In this document: positions 1 through 8,746 of the stretch, in pieces
Layout of the letters: every line of letters starts with the position of its first letter
Numbering within the stretch: the stretch's first letter is position 1
Program-made: the position numbers and the translations under genes
Assembly: GCF_001580015.1 (NCBI RefSeq)
Contig: NZ_LSZQ01000046.1
Span: 27,121 to 91,120 of the forward strand
Length of the DNA: 64,000 nt
Reading direction: 5' to 3'
From: Cephaloticoccus primus
GTDB lineage: Bacteria; Verrucomicrobiota; Verrucomicrobiia; Opitutales; Opitutaceae
Notes under the pieces: generated by a model
The model's input: the letters and a program-made list of their open reading frames with translations, nothing else
Database searches by the model: none
Told to the model about the DNA's origin: nothing

Positions 1-514
1 CCAGCGCACGCGCGAGGAAGACGCGCTTCTTTTGCCCGCCGGAAAGCTCGCCGATCTGCCGGTCGCGGTACTCCAGCATGCCCACGCGGCGCAGGCTTTC
101 CTCGGCGACTTCGCGGTCGCGCGCACGCGGCATCCGCAGGAAATTCATGTACCCGTAGCGGCCCATGAGCACGACGTCCCACACGCTGACGGGAAAGGTC
201 CAGTCCACCTCCTCGGCCTGCGGCACGTAGGCGATCAGGCCCGCCTTGAGCGCCGACTGCATGCTGCGACCGCCCACCTGCACGCGGCCGCGCGAGGGTT
301 TTACAAAGCCCATGATCGCGCGAAAGAGCGTCGATTTCCCGCTGCCGTTTACGCCGACCAGTGCACAGATGCGCCCGCTCTCCAGCCGGAAACGGGTGTC
401 CCGCAACGCCACATGCCCGTTGGGATAACTGACCGTGATGTCCTCGACGCTCAGTTCGAGCGGGGGCGATTCGGCAGGCGAATGCGGAGGTGAGTCGGGC
501 GGGCTTTCAGTCAT
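1..514 (-). CDS. Metal (Mn/Zn/Fe-type) ABC transporter ATP-binding protein, cut by window edge
   Basis: This is the cytoplasmic ATPase of a TroB/MntB/ZnuC-type metal importer. About 171 codons are visible; the 3' end lies outside the window. The Walker A motif GVNGSGKST, the Q-loop YVPQ and the signature LSGGQKKR are all present in order; Walker B is off the edge. The ATG at 514-512 overlaps the stop of the upstream binding-protein gene by 8 bp, which implies translational coupling in one operon. The membrane permease is expected next, beyond the edge. Manganese is the likeliest substrate, because of the partner's ligand set and the nearby MntR-type regulator. The family assignment is firm and the substrate is inferred. 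Confidence 0.93.
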   Translation of the reverse strand, partial: MTESPPDSPPHSPAESPPLELSVEDITVSYPNGHVALRDTRFRLESGRICALVGVNGSGKSTLFRAIMGFVKPSRGRVQVGGRSMQSALKAGLIAYVPQAEEVDWTFPVSVWDVVLMGRYGYMNFLRMPRARDREVAEESLRRVGMLEYRDRQIGELSGGQKKRVFLARAL

Positions 515-1475
515 GAAGGCTAAAGCCGCGCAAGATGACCTCCGCATTATATTCGAGCAAGCGCAGGAAAGTCGGCGCTGGCCCGGCGGCCTCCGTCAGC
601 GAGTCCACGTAGAGTGCACCGCCGTAGCGGATCCCTGTCTCGCGGGCGACCTGGCGGGCAGGCTGGTCACTGATCGTGCTCTCGCTGAAAATCACCGGCA
701 CGCCATTCTCGCGCACCGCATCAATCACGCGGCGCACTTGCTGGGGCGTGCCCTGCTGGTCGGCATTTACCGCCCATAAAAACAGCTCCTGCATATCGAA
801 ATCCTTGGCGAGGTAGGAGAACGCGCCCTCGCTCGTCACCAGCCAGCGCTGCCGCGCAGGGATTTGCGCCAACTGCGTGCGCAAGCGCGTTTCGACCGCC
901 CGCACCTGTGCGCCGTAGGCTGCCGCATTGGCGCTGTAGATCGCCGCGCCAGCCGGATCGATTTCGCTCAGGGCGCGGCGCACATTCTCGATATAAACGA
1001 GCGCGGCCCGCGGCGACATCCACGCATGCGGATTGGGCTGCCCCGAGTAAGCGCCCTCCGTGATTTTGATTGGAGTAATTCCCTCGCTCAGCACGGCGCT
1101 GGGCACATTTTTCAGCCGCGTAAAAAATCGCTCAAACCAGAGCTCCAGCCCCAGCCCGTTCCACAACACGAGGTCTGCCTCCTGCGCCTTGATGATGTCC
1201 TGCGGAGTGGGCTCGTAGCCGTGAATCTCGGCCCCGGGCTTGGTGATCGACTCCACTACCGCGCGGTCGCCCGCGACGTTTTGGGCGATGTCCTGAAGGA
1301 TCGTAAAGGTCGTCACCACGCGCGGCTTGTGCGGCGCGGCACCGGCGGCTTCGCGCTCAGCCGCGCCCGTGCCCTCCCCCTTCGGCGCGCAGCCGATCAG
1401 TGCCGCGAGCAGCGCCGATAATCCAAGCCCCAGCGCGATCGTGCGCGCCGTACCGAGTAGATACTTTAGTTTCAT
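507..1475 (-). CDS. mntA: Metal ABC transporter substrate-binding lipoprotein, manganese-type ligand set
   Basis: A 322-residue cluster A-I (TroA/PsaA/ZnuA) binding protein that delivers a divalent metal to the importer. The N-terminus has a hydrophobic stretch ending in a lipobox with Cys29, so it should be a lipoprotein. The four expected ligand positions read His85 (EIHGYEP), His150 (NPHAWMS), Glu216 (TSEGAFS) and Asp291 (LYVDSL). In this family His-His-Glu-Asp is the manganese (PsaA/MntC) set, while zinc proteins usually have a third His. It lacks the His/Asp-rich loop typical of ZnuA. The ATPase gene follows with an 8 bp overlap. The Mn preference is inferred from the ligands and the adjacent regulator. 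Confidence 0.93.
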   Translation of the reverse strand: MKLKYLLGTARTIALGLGLSALLAALIGCAPKGEGTGAAEREAAGAAPHKPRVVTTFTILQDIAQNVAGDRAVVESITKPGAEIHGYEPTPQDIIKAQEADLVLWNGLGLELWFERFFTRLKNVPSAVLSEGITPIKITEGAYSGQPNPHAWMSPRAALVYIENVRRALSEIDPAGAAIYSANAAAYGAQVRAVETRLRTQLAQIPARQRWLVTSEGAFSYLAKDFDMQELFLWAVNADQQGTPQQVRRVIDAVRENGVPVIFSESTISDQPARQVARETGIRYGGALYVDSLTEAAGPAPTFLRLLEYNAEVILRGFSLHD

Positions 1476-1580
1476 GGTGTAGCCTTTGTCTTAAAAAAAT
1501 CGCCGCCCGCTCCGCGCCTCCCCTCCACAATCCGCACTTCCGCGCTCCTCTAGGCCCACTCCCGAGCTGCCCGCCGCCAT

Positions 1581-1632
1581 CAAAAAAGTGGCGCGGCCAA
1601 ACCCATGAACCCTGGTTGAGCTGGCCGCGCCA
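1581..1632 (-). terminator. Rho-independent terminator after the TonB receptor
   Basis: Perfect 11-bp inverted arms (1589-1599 and 1622-1632, TGGCGCGGCCA / TGGCCGCGCCA) are followed, on the minus strand, by a T-run read from the A-run at 1582-1587. It lies about 150 bp after the receptor stop and before the binding-protein gene, so it should end the receptor transcript. The rest of the 309-bp gap 1476-1784 shows no gene. Confidence 0.75.
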
Positions 1633-1784
1633 TTTCCACCGCGCAGAAAAAAACGCCGCCTCTCGGAGCACGGACACCCCGTACCCCGCAGCGCGGCGAG
1701 CGCCCCTCCACAGCGGGCGGGCAACACAATGGCATGGAGTGCTGCCACCCGACCGCGCAAAGAAGCGCGCCTGTTTCTGCACGC

Positions 1785-3991
1785 TTAGAAACTATACTTT
1801 GCAGTGACAAAGAACGAACGCGCGAAACGCGGCCCGTAGACGTAGTCGTTGTCGCGGTCGGCGCCGACCTCCAGGTCCTTCTGCCGCTCGTCGAAGATAT
1901 TCTTCACGCCCAGCGAGACGTCGAGGTGGTGCCTGCCGCGCAGCTCGAAGTGGCGCGTGAAGCCGAAGTCGACGACCCAGAAATCCGACGTGTGGCGCAG
2001 CTCGCCCAAGCGGTTGTTCAGCGCATCCATGCCGCCGATGTACTTCGCGCCGAGGAACACGTTCACCTCGTCGATGGGCGTCCACACGACCTGGCCGACA
2101 CCGCTCCACTTGGGCGTGATCAGGTAGTCGCGGGTCGAGATGATCGTCGTGCCGCCCTCCTCCGTGTCGTCGAAGATGTCTTCGGCCTCATCGTAGCGCG
2201 AGCGGTAGTAGGACGCGCCCAGCTCGAAGCGGAATTCCTTTTGCGGCTGGTAAACCCAGTTGGCCTCGACGCCCTGGACCTTGGAGCCCGAGGCATTGCT
2301 GCGCACTTGATAAAGATCGCCGGTCACGGGGTCGGTCTGGTTTGGCCCGAGCAGGAAGGTGTCATCGATGTCGGTGAGCGAGGCGGTGATGTCGAAGCCC
2401 CAGGTGGGCTTCACCGGATCGTTGCGCCACTCAAGACCGGCCATGCCGGTGATCGACTTTTCTTCCTTGAGATCCGCATCGTTGCGGATGCGGACTTGCT
2501 CCCCGCCGAGGATGTCCACGTGCAAGTCTTCGTCGAAGACCTCCGGCGCGCGGAAGCCGGTCGCCACGCTGGCGCGCAGCTTCAGGTTCGGCGTGGCCTC
2601 GTAGGCGACGGCGAGCCGCGGCGAGAAAATCGCATCGTCGAGCTCCGAGCTCTTATCGACGCGGCCACCGGCGATGACGCTGAGGAGCGGCGTAGCCGTC
2701 CACTCGTCCTGCAGGTAGAAGCCGACGTTGGAGAAGCTGTCGTCGGTGAGCCGGTTAATCGTGTTACCCTCGAAGTCGCGATTATCGTCGGTCACTTTTC
2801 CCACTTGTACTGCACGCCAAAGGCGAGCGCGTGTTTTTCCAGGCGGTAGTTGAACTGCGAGTCGATGTAGTGCAGCGGGTCCTTGGTGTAGCCGTATTGG
2901 CCGTAAGAGTCAGAGGCCGCGCTTCCGGCAATCGTGGGGTCGAGCTCGTCGGGATCGTAATTTGGGTCGGTCGGGTCGGTGATCACATCGCCGAGGCCGC
3001 CGTAGAAGCTGTCGCGCTCGATGTAGGCGAAGGAGTAGCCCACCGAGAAATCGAAGTCCTGCGTCACATCCTGCTCCCAGGTCAGCCCGCCGCGGTGGTA
3101 CTTGGTCTGGAGCGACTCGGCGATGTTGGAGAGGTACTCGGGCTGGTCAAAGCGGTTACCGCCGCGGCGCTCTTCCCAGGTGTACTGGTAGTTCCCGCGC
3201 AGCCGGGTGCGCGTGGTCGGCGAGAACCAGCCCTGCACACCGACGACGCCGAGCTCCTTTTCGGTGATCTCGCTGTAGCCGTCGCCATTGAAGTCGATCG
3301 GGTCATTTTGGCTGGATTGAAACACGAACGAGAGGCCGCCCTTGCCCTCGGCAAACACACGGTCGAGCCGCCCATCGGCCAGCCAGACCGGCTCGCTCTT
3401 TTGCACGTCGACGCCGACTTGCAGGAAGCCGCCGTTGCGCAGCGGCTGGATGGGGATGAGGTTGATCACGCCGCTGACCGCGCCCGCGCCGTAGAGCGCC
3501 GAGCTGCCGCCTTTCACGACCTCGATGCGATCGACAAAAGCAGTCGGGATTTGCTCCAGACCGTAAACCCCACCGAGCGCCGACATGAGCGGCGCACCGT
3601 CGAAGAGGATCTGGTTATACGCGCCGCCGAGGCCCTGCATGAGCACCTCCGAGGTGTTGCAGTTTTGGCAGGTGCTCTCGACGCGGATGCCGTTAAACAG
3701 ATCCATCGCCTGTGAGAAGTTAAAGGCCGCACGCATGTGCATGCCTTCGTTGGTGACGACCTCGGTGCGGATCGGCACCTCCGAGATCAGCCGCTCGGTG
3801 CGCGTCGCGGTGCTCACCACCTGCATCCGCTCAAGCGCGACGGCAGCTTGGTCGGCATCGGCGCCGCCGCTGGGCGCAGTCTGCGCGAAAAGCGAGCCGG
3901 CCGCTCCCAGCCCGCCGAGTGCGGCCGCCCAACTGAGCGTACGCGCCGCACGCGCGATTCGAAATGTATCTTTGTTTAGCTTGGTAATCAT
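1785..3991 (-). pseudogene. TonB-dependent outer-membrane receptor, split by one frameshift
   Basis: The reading frame 3991-2792 carries a signal peptide (MITKLNKD... ending near SLFAQ), a plug domain with the CQNCN motif and the segment VVKGGSSALYGAGAVSG, and the first barrel strands. It stops at ...QYKWEK. The frame 2804-1785 continues with VTDDNRDFEGNTINRL, further barrel strands and a C-terminal aromatic residue (TAKYSF). Adding one A to the AAAA run near 2796-2799 would join them as WEKVTDD. The substrate is not readable. The position between an Mn importer and MntR suggests a metal or metal chelate. It may be a true pseudogene, a switchable allele or a base-call error. The start at 3991 was chosen because the signal peptide begins there. 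Confidence 0.85.
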
Positions 3992-4012
3992 GGGTATTAA
4001 TTCGTACCTATA

Positions 4013-4030
4013 GAGACGAAACGTAGTCTC
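4013..4030. promoter_or_regulatory. Inverted repeat in the receptor/mntR divergent promoter region
   Basis: GAGAC and GTCTC arms flank an 8-bp centre in the AT-richer gap between the divergent TonB receptor (start 3991) and the MntR-type regulator (start 4133). The position suits an operator for autoregulation, but it does not match an MntR box that I know. This is weak evidence. Confidence 0.25.
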
Positions 4031-4132
4031 AGTTACATTTATTTCCTTCGACAGCAAGGAGAATCTCTGGCTACGCATTGCCCCGCCCCTCCCGCCCTCC
4101 CGCTCCTTCCGCGCCTCTTGTCACCGCCCTCC

Positions 4133-4627
4133 ATGCTCACAACAAAACGCGCCGCCCCGGCCCCCCAGGCCAGCTCCAAAGCCGCCACGGTCAGGGCCGC
4201 CAAGGCCACGAGAGAAGCCATGGAAACGGCCCGCGCCGCCGCGCTGCGCAGCACCCGCGAGGCGCACTCGCGCGAGACAGTCGAAGACTACGTCGAAGCG
4301 ATTGCCGATCTGGTCGAGACAACGGGCGAGGCCCGCGTGACCGATCTGGCCCGACTGCTCGGCGTCAGCCACGTGACTGTAAACCGCACTATTGCCCGCC
4401 TGCAACGCGACGGCTTTGTGAGCTCGCAGCCCTACCGCGCGATTTTCCTGACCGATACGGGCAAGAAAATCGCAGTCGAATCCAAGGCGCGCCACCAGAC
4501 GGTCGAGAACTTCCTGCGGGCCATCGGTGTGCCCGCCGCCGTCGCCCAAAAAGATGCCGAAGGCATCGAGCACCACGTCAGCCGCGAAACCCTGGCCGCC
4601 TTCCAAAGGCTGACTCAGCAGACGTAA
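4133..4627 (+). CDS. mntR: MntR-type (DtxR family) manganese-responsive transcriptional regulator
   Basis: A 164-residue DtxR-family repressor. After a basic, Ala-rich 45-residue N-terminal tail it has TVEDYVEAIADL, then the winged helix ARVTDLARLLGVSHVTVNRTIARLQRDGFV, then a dimerisation part ending in AEGIEHHVSRETLAAF. That last segment carries the usual Glu/His metal ligands of MntR. There is no C-terminal SH3-like domain, as in MntR rather than DtxR/IdeR. It is divergent from the TonB receptor and close to the Mn-type importer, its likely targets. An in-frame TTG at 4118 is an alternative start; ATG 4133 is preferred. Confidence 0.88.
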   Translation: MLTTKRAAPAPQASSKAATVRAAKATREAMETARAAALRSTREAHSRETVEDYVEAIADLVETTGEARVTDLARLLGVSHVTVNRTIARLQRDGFVSSQPYRAIFLTDTGKKIAVESKARHQTVENFLRAIGVPAAVAQKDAEGIEHHVSRETLAAFQRLTQQT

Positions 4628-4642
4628 AAGAGCCTGGGGCTT

Positions 4643-5047
4643 CCACTGCGCGTGGAGCGGTGGCGGGTCGCCACTTCCATTGAATTTGCGATTTTGTCCG
4701 TGCGCTTTGCGCCCGCCCTCCCGCCCAAAATCGCAAATTTACATGAATCTCCCCCTGTCGCGTTGCGACACGGTCTTCGACCGTTCCATTTTGCGAGCCG
4801 CTCGTTGGCGGCTCGTCAGGTACCTCAACCCGTGCGCGAATGAAACGGAAACCCATTGGGGCGAGGTGAGAAAGTTCACGGGTAAACTCCTAGCCGACCG
4901 AAGGTCGGAGGTTCTCTACTGTGCGGTTTGTGCATCGGGCGTCCCGCCCGATGCACAAACCGCACAGTAAATGGATGCAGGCACCGCCTGCCGCCGCCCG
5001 CGTAGGGCCGCCCTCCCGCTCCACGTGCAGTGCGAGTCTTCGACTCT
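4643..5047 (-). repeat. NPE copy 1 (reverse), with an F cassette inside
   Basis: It fills the gap between the convergent ends of mntR and the PEP-CTERM gene. From left to right it shows the terminal hairpin CCACTGCGCGTGG, a GTGGC/GCCAC hairpin, the AATTTGCGATTTTG inverted pair, the CTGTCGC hairpin, an F cassette (about 4770-4820), the conserved core, the CCGACC/GGTCGG hairpin, and a perfect 25-bp-arm palindrome (4917-4941 / 4945-4969, loop TCC). It ends with GCAGGC/GCCTGC, a terminal repeat near 5032 and GAGTC-TTC-GACTC. The F cassette sits at the same internal site as in copy 13. Confidence 0.92.
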
Positions 5048-5052
5048 TCTAT

Positions 5053-8000
5053 TTAACAGCACTGCTCGTTGGTGTGCCGTCCGTTCCGCCGTTTGCGCCA
5101 CGCGACTACTCCCAGCCCTAGCGTACCGAGGAGGGCACCATAGGTCGAGGGCTCGGGGAGCGCACCGAAGGGGAGGATTTGCATGTAGTCGGCGTTATAC
5201 GCTTTCCACTGGGTGGTGTAGTCTTGGTAGCCCTCGAAGACGATTTGCTGGAGCTGGCTGAGCGCCATGCCGCCGTGGCGGACGAGCAGGATGTCTTCAA
5301 AATGGTTCCAGTTGCGCATGAAGAGCTGCGCCTTCGGGTCGCTGAAGGTGAGCTCCTCGATCCACAGGATGTTTCCCATGCCCCCGCGCCCGCCCGCCCA
5401 GTCAATCGTCCCGCGGTGCTCGATGTGCAGCCCGGCGAGCGTCTGTCTGGTACCGCCGCCCAAGCGCAGAATCGCCTGGTCGCCGCCGTACTCCGGCCCG
5501 AGCGGATCGTAGGGTGTGCCTTTTAAGATAACCTTCGGGAAACCGCCGCCGGTTTTCACGAGCTGGTGCCAGCGGTCGGGCGCGAGCTCCAGAATGTCCG
5601 TCCCTGCGCCGTCGCCGATGGTAATCGGGCCCGAGACGGAGAGCGTCCCTCCTTGCAGCTTAAGCGTGCCTTGGTGGATGTAGACCGCGCCGAGCTTGTG
5701 CGTCGCAGTGCTGCTGAGCGTAAGCGTGTTTGGGCCGGTTTTTACCAGATCCATCCCGCCGCCAAGTCTGACCGCACCTGCCACTTTTGTCTCAACGCCG
5801 GTGCCGGTACCGTAGCTGTGAATGTAGAGCGGGCGACCTGCGCCAGTCGTGATCAAGCCGCTGCCGGTGATTTGCTGCCCACGGGCGAGCAGGCCGCCCG
5901 AGTTGATCGTCAGCGTGTAGCTGCCAGTATTGAGGGCTCCCGCAGTCCCCAGAACGAGCGAGTTCACCGTGCGCGCGGCATTGAGCATCACAGGGCCCGG
6001 GAACCTAACGTTGTGGGCCCCGTTCCAACCCGCTTGCCCTCCCGTGTGGTAGCCTTCGTTGGGAATTGCGTTGAGATAGTGTGCCGCACCGGCACCCGAT
6101 CCGGCGGCAATCGGCCGCAGCCAGCCTTGGTCGTACGCAGCCCAAGGGATGATCGAGTCGCCGCCCGCATCGTTAATGCCGAGACCGCTCGCCGAACTGG
6201 TCAGCCCGAGCTGCGCCCGTGCGTCGTTAAAGTAGAGTGTGCTGCGCGAGTCGGCGGCGCGGAGCAGTGCGGCTGCGCCCAGCTCAAAGTGCGTCACGCC
6301 GGCCGCCGCGCTGAACTCGATGGCGTTGGCCCCCGAGTCGAGCGTAAGTTCACCCAGCTTTTCGTAGGACGTATCCGCCGAGCCGATCCGGTAAACAAGC
6401 GTGCCCGCGTTGAGGCGGATCACCGCCTCGTCGTGAATCCGATCCGCCACGAAGCTGCCGCCCACATTCGGGTTACCGACACTTCCCCTGTTATCGAGGA
6501 TCAGGCGGCCGCCGTGCCGGATGTCGAAGAGCATGGCCGCGGCGGCGAGGCGGCCTGCGCTGTGCAGCCGCAGCCCGGCACCGTAGAGATTGATCCGCCC
6601 CGCTTTCAGCTCGGCGTTATCGACGGCAAAGTCGATCCGGCCATTCCCCACGAGGTTGAGCGTCGCCGCCGCAGTGCTGCGCAGCGCCTGGCTAAAGGCT
6701 ACATCACTGGTGCTGATGCTGCGCCCGCCCTCGATCCTGATCGTCCGCTCCCCATCGCCAAGATTGAGCGCGGTATCCCAGGTAAGTATGTTGGCGGACG
6801 AATAGTGGCCGAGCCGCAGCTCGCGCCCCAGCGGGATAAAGGCCGCCCAGTCGAGCTCACCCTCAGCACCGTTCAGCCTCAGTTTTACAGTGCTCGAAAA
6901 GGAGCTGCTGGCGGAAAGTCCGCCGTCGCCGAGCCACTGGATCTGCCCTGCACCGCTGCCAATATCGAGTACCGTAGTCCCCACCTTTCCGATGACGAGC
7001 ACTCCACCGTCGAGCTGGATGTTGCTGCTCCCCAAAGCCTCCAGCCACAGGGCTCCTTCGCGGATCAGCGTCGCTCCCGTGTACGTATGGTCGGGCTGGT
7101 TGAGGTATAGCAGGCCCCTGCCCGTCTTGAGTATCCCGCCACCGCTCCCGCTGAGCTTACCGCTCATTTGGGCATGAACGATGTGGTTTTCCCCGCGTTC
7201 CACACGGATCTCACGCAGCTCGCTACCGAGATCGATATCGGAAGAGAGCGTAATATTCCCGCGTGCGTAGCGGGAGTTTAGCAAAAGGGCCGAGCCCGTG
7301 GGGACGAAGCCGCCCTCCCCCCAAGTGACGGCTCCCACGTTGACCGAACTCGCACTTGAAGCTGAGTTCGAAAAGCCGCCAGAGCCCATCCACTGGATTT
7401 GCCCCGGGCCCGTGCCGAAGCTGAACGTCGCGTCACTGCCGAGCTCCAAGATCCCGCCGTCGAAGACGATATTGCTCGTGCTGGGAAGCGCAGCCGCACT
7501 CCCCAGCCGCAGGACGCCGCCTCGGATGATCGTGCTGCCGCTCCAGTTGTTGTGCGTGTTGCTCAGCGTGATGAGGCCGGTACCGACCTTGATGAATGGT
7601 CCGTTGCCCGAGATCCGTCCGGCCAGCGTGAGCCCGCCCGTGAGCTCGCCGCGCGAGCCGAAGCTCACGCCCTCGGTGCCGACCATGTTGATCCTGAAGT
7701 TTACCTGATTGCTGCCGCCGTCGCTGTAGATCGCGCCGATGGGCCCCGTGTCGTCGTTGCGGGTCTGCCCGTGTCCGGCGACCTGGAGCGTCTGCCCGCT
7801 CACGCCGTAGGTGACCGCGACGCCCGCGTCCGAGCGAAAGGCCAAGGTGCCGCCGCTGTTTACCGTTTTTTGGGCAAAGCCGAGTGCGCCCACTCCACGC
7901 ACAACGGCCATGCCGCCCGCATCGACAGTGATCGCGCCTGCCACGCCCAGCCCGTCGGTTCCCCCGAAGATCAAGTGCGGCCGCTCACCGGCCACACCGC

Positions 8001-8649
8001 CCACGGCGATTGTCCCACTCCCCGCAGTCCCGCCCGCAAAGTGTGTCGCTCCAGTCCCGCCGATCCGCAGCTTGTTATTGGAGAGATTGAAGACAGCGCC
8101 CAAGCGCAGCCCTGCCTCCGAGTAGTTGGCGATTCGCCCAAAGCCGCCGCCAAAACTACCGGCAGCGATCTGGATAACGCGCTCGATATTGATCTCGGAG
8201 TGGCCGGAGAGGCTCCCGTCGGCCTTGAGCGAGTTCACCACAAGCAAGTCTCCACCGGCACTGAGGCCGCTGCCGAGTCTGAGTGCCTCCGGGCCACTCA
8301 GCGTGTAAAAATCCCCCGCCTCAAACCACAGCGAGCGCAAGGTCCGTACCGGATTATCCAAAACGCGCGGCTGCTGCTCAGCCCCATCGGGTGACAGCTT
8401 GGCGAAGAGCACATCTGCGCCCGACGCGGGAACTGCGCCGCTGGCCCAGTTTTCGGGGGTCGCCCAATTGTCATCCGCGCCCGCGCCGCCCCAGGTGACG
8501 ATGCCCGCAGGCAGCGTAACCTGCGCCACAGCAGGCGAACCCCAGGCGCCCCAAGCCAACGCGCACACACAGAGTAGCTGTGCGCGGCGAAAGAGCTTCA
8601 GGTATGGGGCCGCAACACTCGTTACAGCCCCGCTCGGGGCAGGGTTCAT
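5053..8649 (-). CDS. Large PEP-CTERM surface protein with autotransporter-type beta-strand repeats
   Basis: A 1198-residue secreted protein. The N-terminus has a signal peptide (LLCVCALAWGAWGSPAVAQ), then the opening typical of this class (TWGGAGADDNWATPENWASG). The body is a run of degenerate Gly/Ser/Thr/Asn-rich repeats such as GGVLRLGSAAALPSTSNIVFDGGILELGS and LVKTGPNTLTLSSTAT, typical of autotransporter-associated beta-helix repeats. The C-terminus is a PEP-CTERM sorting signal: PEPSTYGALL, a hydrophobic stretch, then WRKRR. PEP-CTERM proteins are processed by exosortase and placed on the cell surface or in the matrix. There is no beta-barrel domain, so it is not itself an autotransporter. 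No exosortase is in the window. Confidence 0.92.
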   Translation of the reverse strand: MNPAPSGAVTSVAAPYLKLFRRAQLLCVCALAWGAWGSPAVAQVTLPAGIVTWGGAGADDNWATPENWASGAVPASGADVLFAKLSPDGAEQQPRVLDNPVRTLRSLWFEAGDFYTLSGPEALRLGSGLSAGGDLLVVNSLKADGSLSGHSEINIERVIQIAAGSFGGGFGRIANYSEAGLRLGAVFNLSNNKLRIGGTGATHFAGGTAGSGTIAVGGVAGERPHLIFGGTDGLGVAGAITVDAGGMAVVRGVGALGFAQKTVNSGGTLAFRSDAGVAVTYGVSGQTLQVAGHGQTRNDDTGPIGAIYSDGGSNQVNFRINMVGTEGVSFGSRGELTGGLTLAGRISGNGPFIKVGTGLITLSNTHNNWSGSTIIRGGVLRLGSAAALPSTSNIVFDGGILELGSDATFSFGTGPGQIQWMGSGGFSNSASSASSVNVGAVTWGEGGFVPTGSALLLNSRYARGNITLSSDIDLGSELREIRVERGENHIVHAQMSGKLSGSGGGILKTGRGLLYLNQPDHTYTGATLIREGALWLEALGSSNIQLDGGVLVIGKVGTTVLDIGSGAGQIQWLGDGGLSASSSFSSTVKLRLNGAEGELDWAAFIPLGRELRLGHYSSANILTWDTALNLGDGERTIRIEGGRSISTSDVAFSQALRSTAAATLNLVGNGRIDFAVDNAELKAGRINLYGAGLRLHSAGRLAAAAMLFDIRHGGRLILDNRGSVGNPNVGGSFVADRIHDEAVIRLNAGTLVYRIGSADTSYEKLGELTLDSGANAIEFSAAAGVTHFELGAAALLRAADSRSTLYFNDARAQLGLTSSASGLGINDAGGDSIIPWAAYDQGWLRPIAAGSGAGAAHYLNAIPNEGYHTGGQAGWNGAHNVRFPGPVMLNAARTVNSLVLGTAGALNTGSYTLTINSGGLLARGQQITGSGLITTGAGRPLYIHSYGTGTGVETKVAGAVRLGGGMDLVKTGPNTLTLSSTATHKLGAVYIHQGTLKLQGGTLSVSGPITIGDGAGTDILELAPDRWHQLVKTGGGFPKVILKGTPYDPLGPEYGGDQAILRLGGGTRQTLAGLHIEHRGTIDWAGGRGGMGNILWIEELTFSDPKAQLFMRNWNHFEDILLVRHGGMALSQLQQIVFEGYQDYTTQWKAYNADYMQILPFGALPEPSTYGALLGTLGLGVVAWRKRRNGRHTNEQCC

Positions 8650-8692
8650 CGCGCCGCTTCATGACAAATCGTCCCACGCCTGTCTAAAGAGG

Positions 8693-8715
8693 GTAATACT
8701 AATAAGCAGTATTAC
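8693..8715. promoter_or_regulatory. Perfect inverted repeat upstream of the PEP-CTERM gene
   Basis: GTAATACT (8693-8700) and AGTATTAC (8708-8715) are perfect 8-bp arms around a 7-bp spacer. They lie 44-66 bp ahead of the PEP-CTERM start in an AT-rich patch; TATAAT occurs at 8720-8725. This is a plausible operator or promoter site, inferred from position and symmetry only. Confidence 0.4.
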
Positions 8716-8746
8716 GCACTATAATGTATGGAACCCTAACGTACAT

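Noticed and set aside
2785..2810. Programmed -1 frameshifting in the TonB receptor
   Set aside because: The 0-frame codons TGG GAA AAG TGA do not make an X XXY YYZ heptamer and no clear downstream structure was seen. A lost base or sequencing error is simpler.
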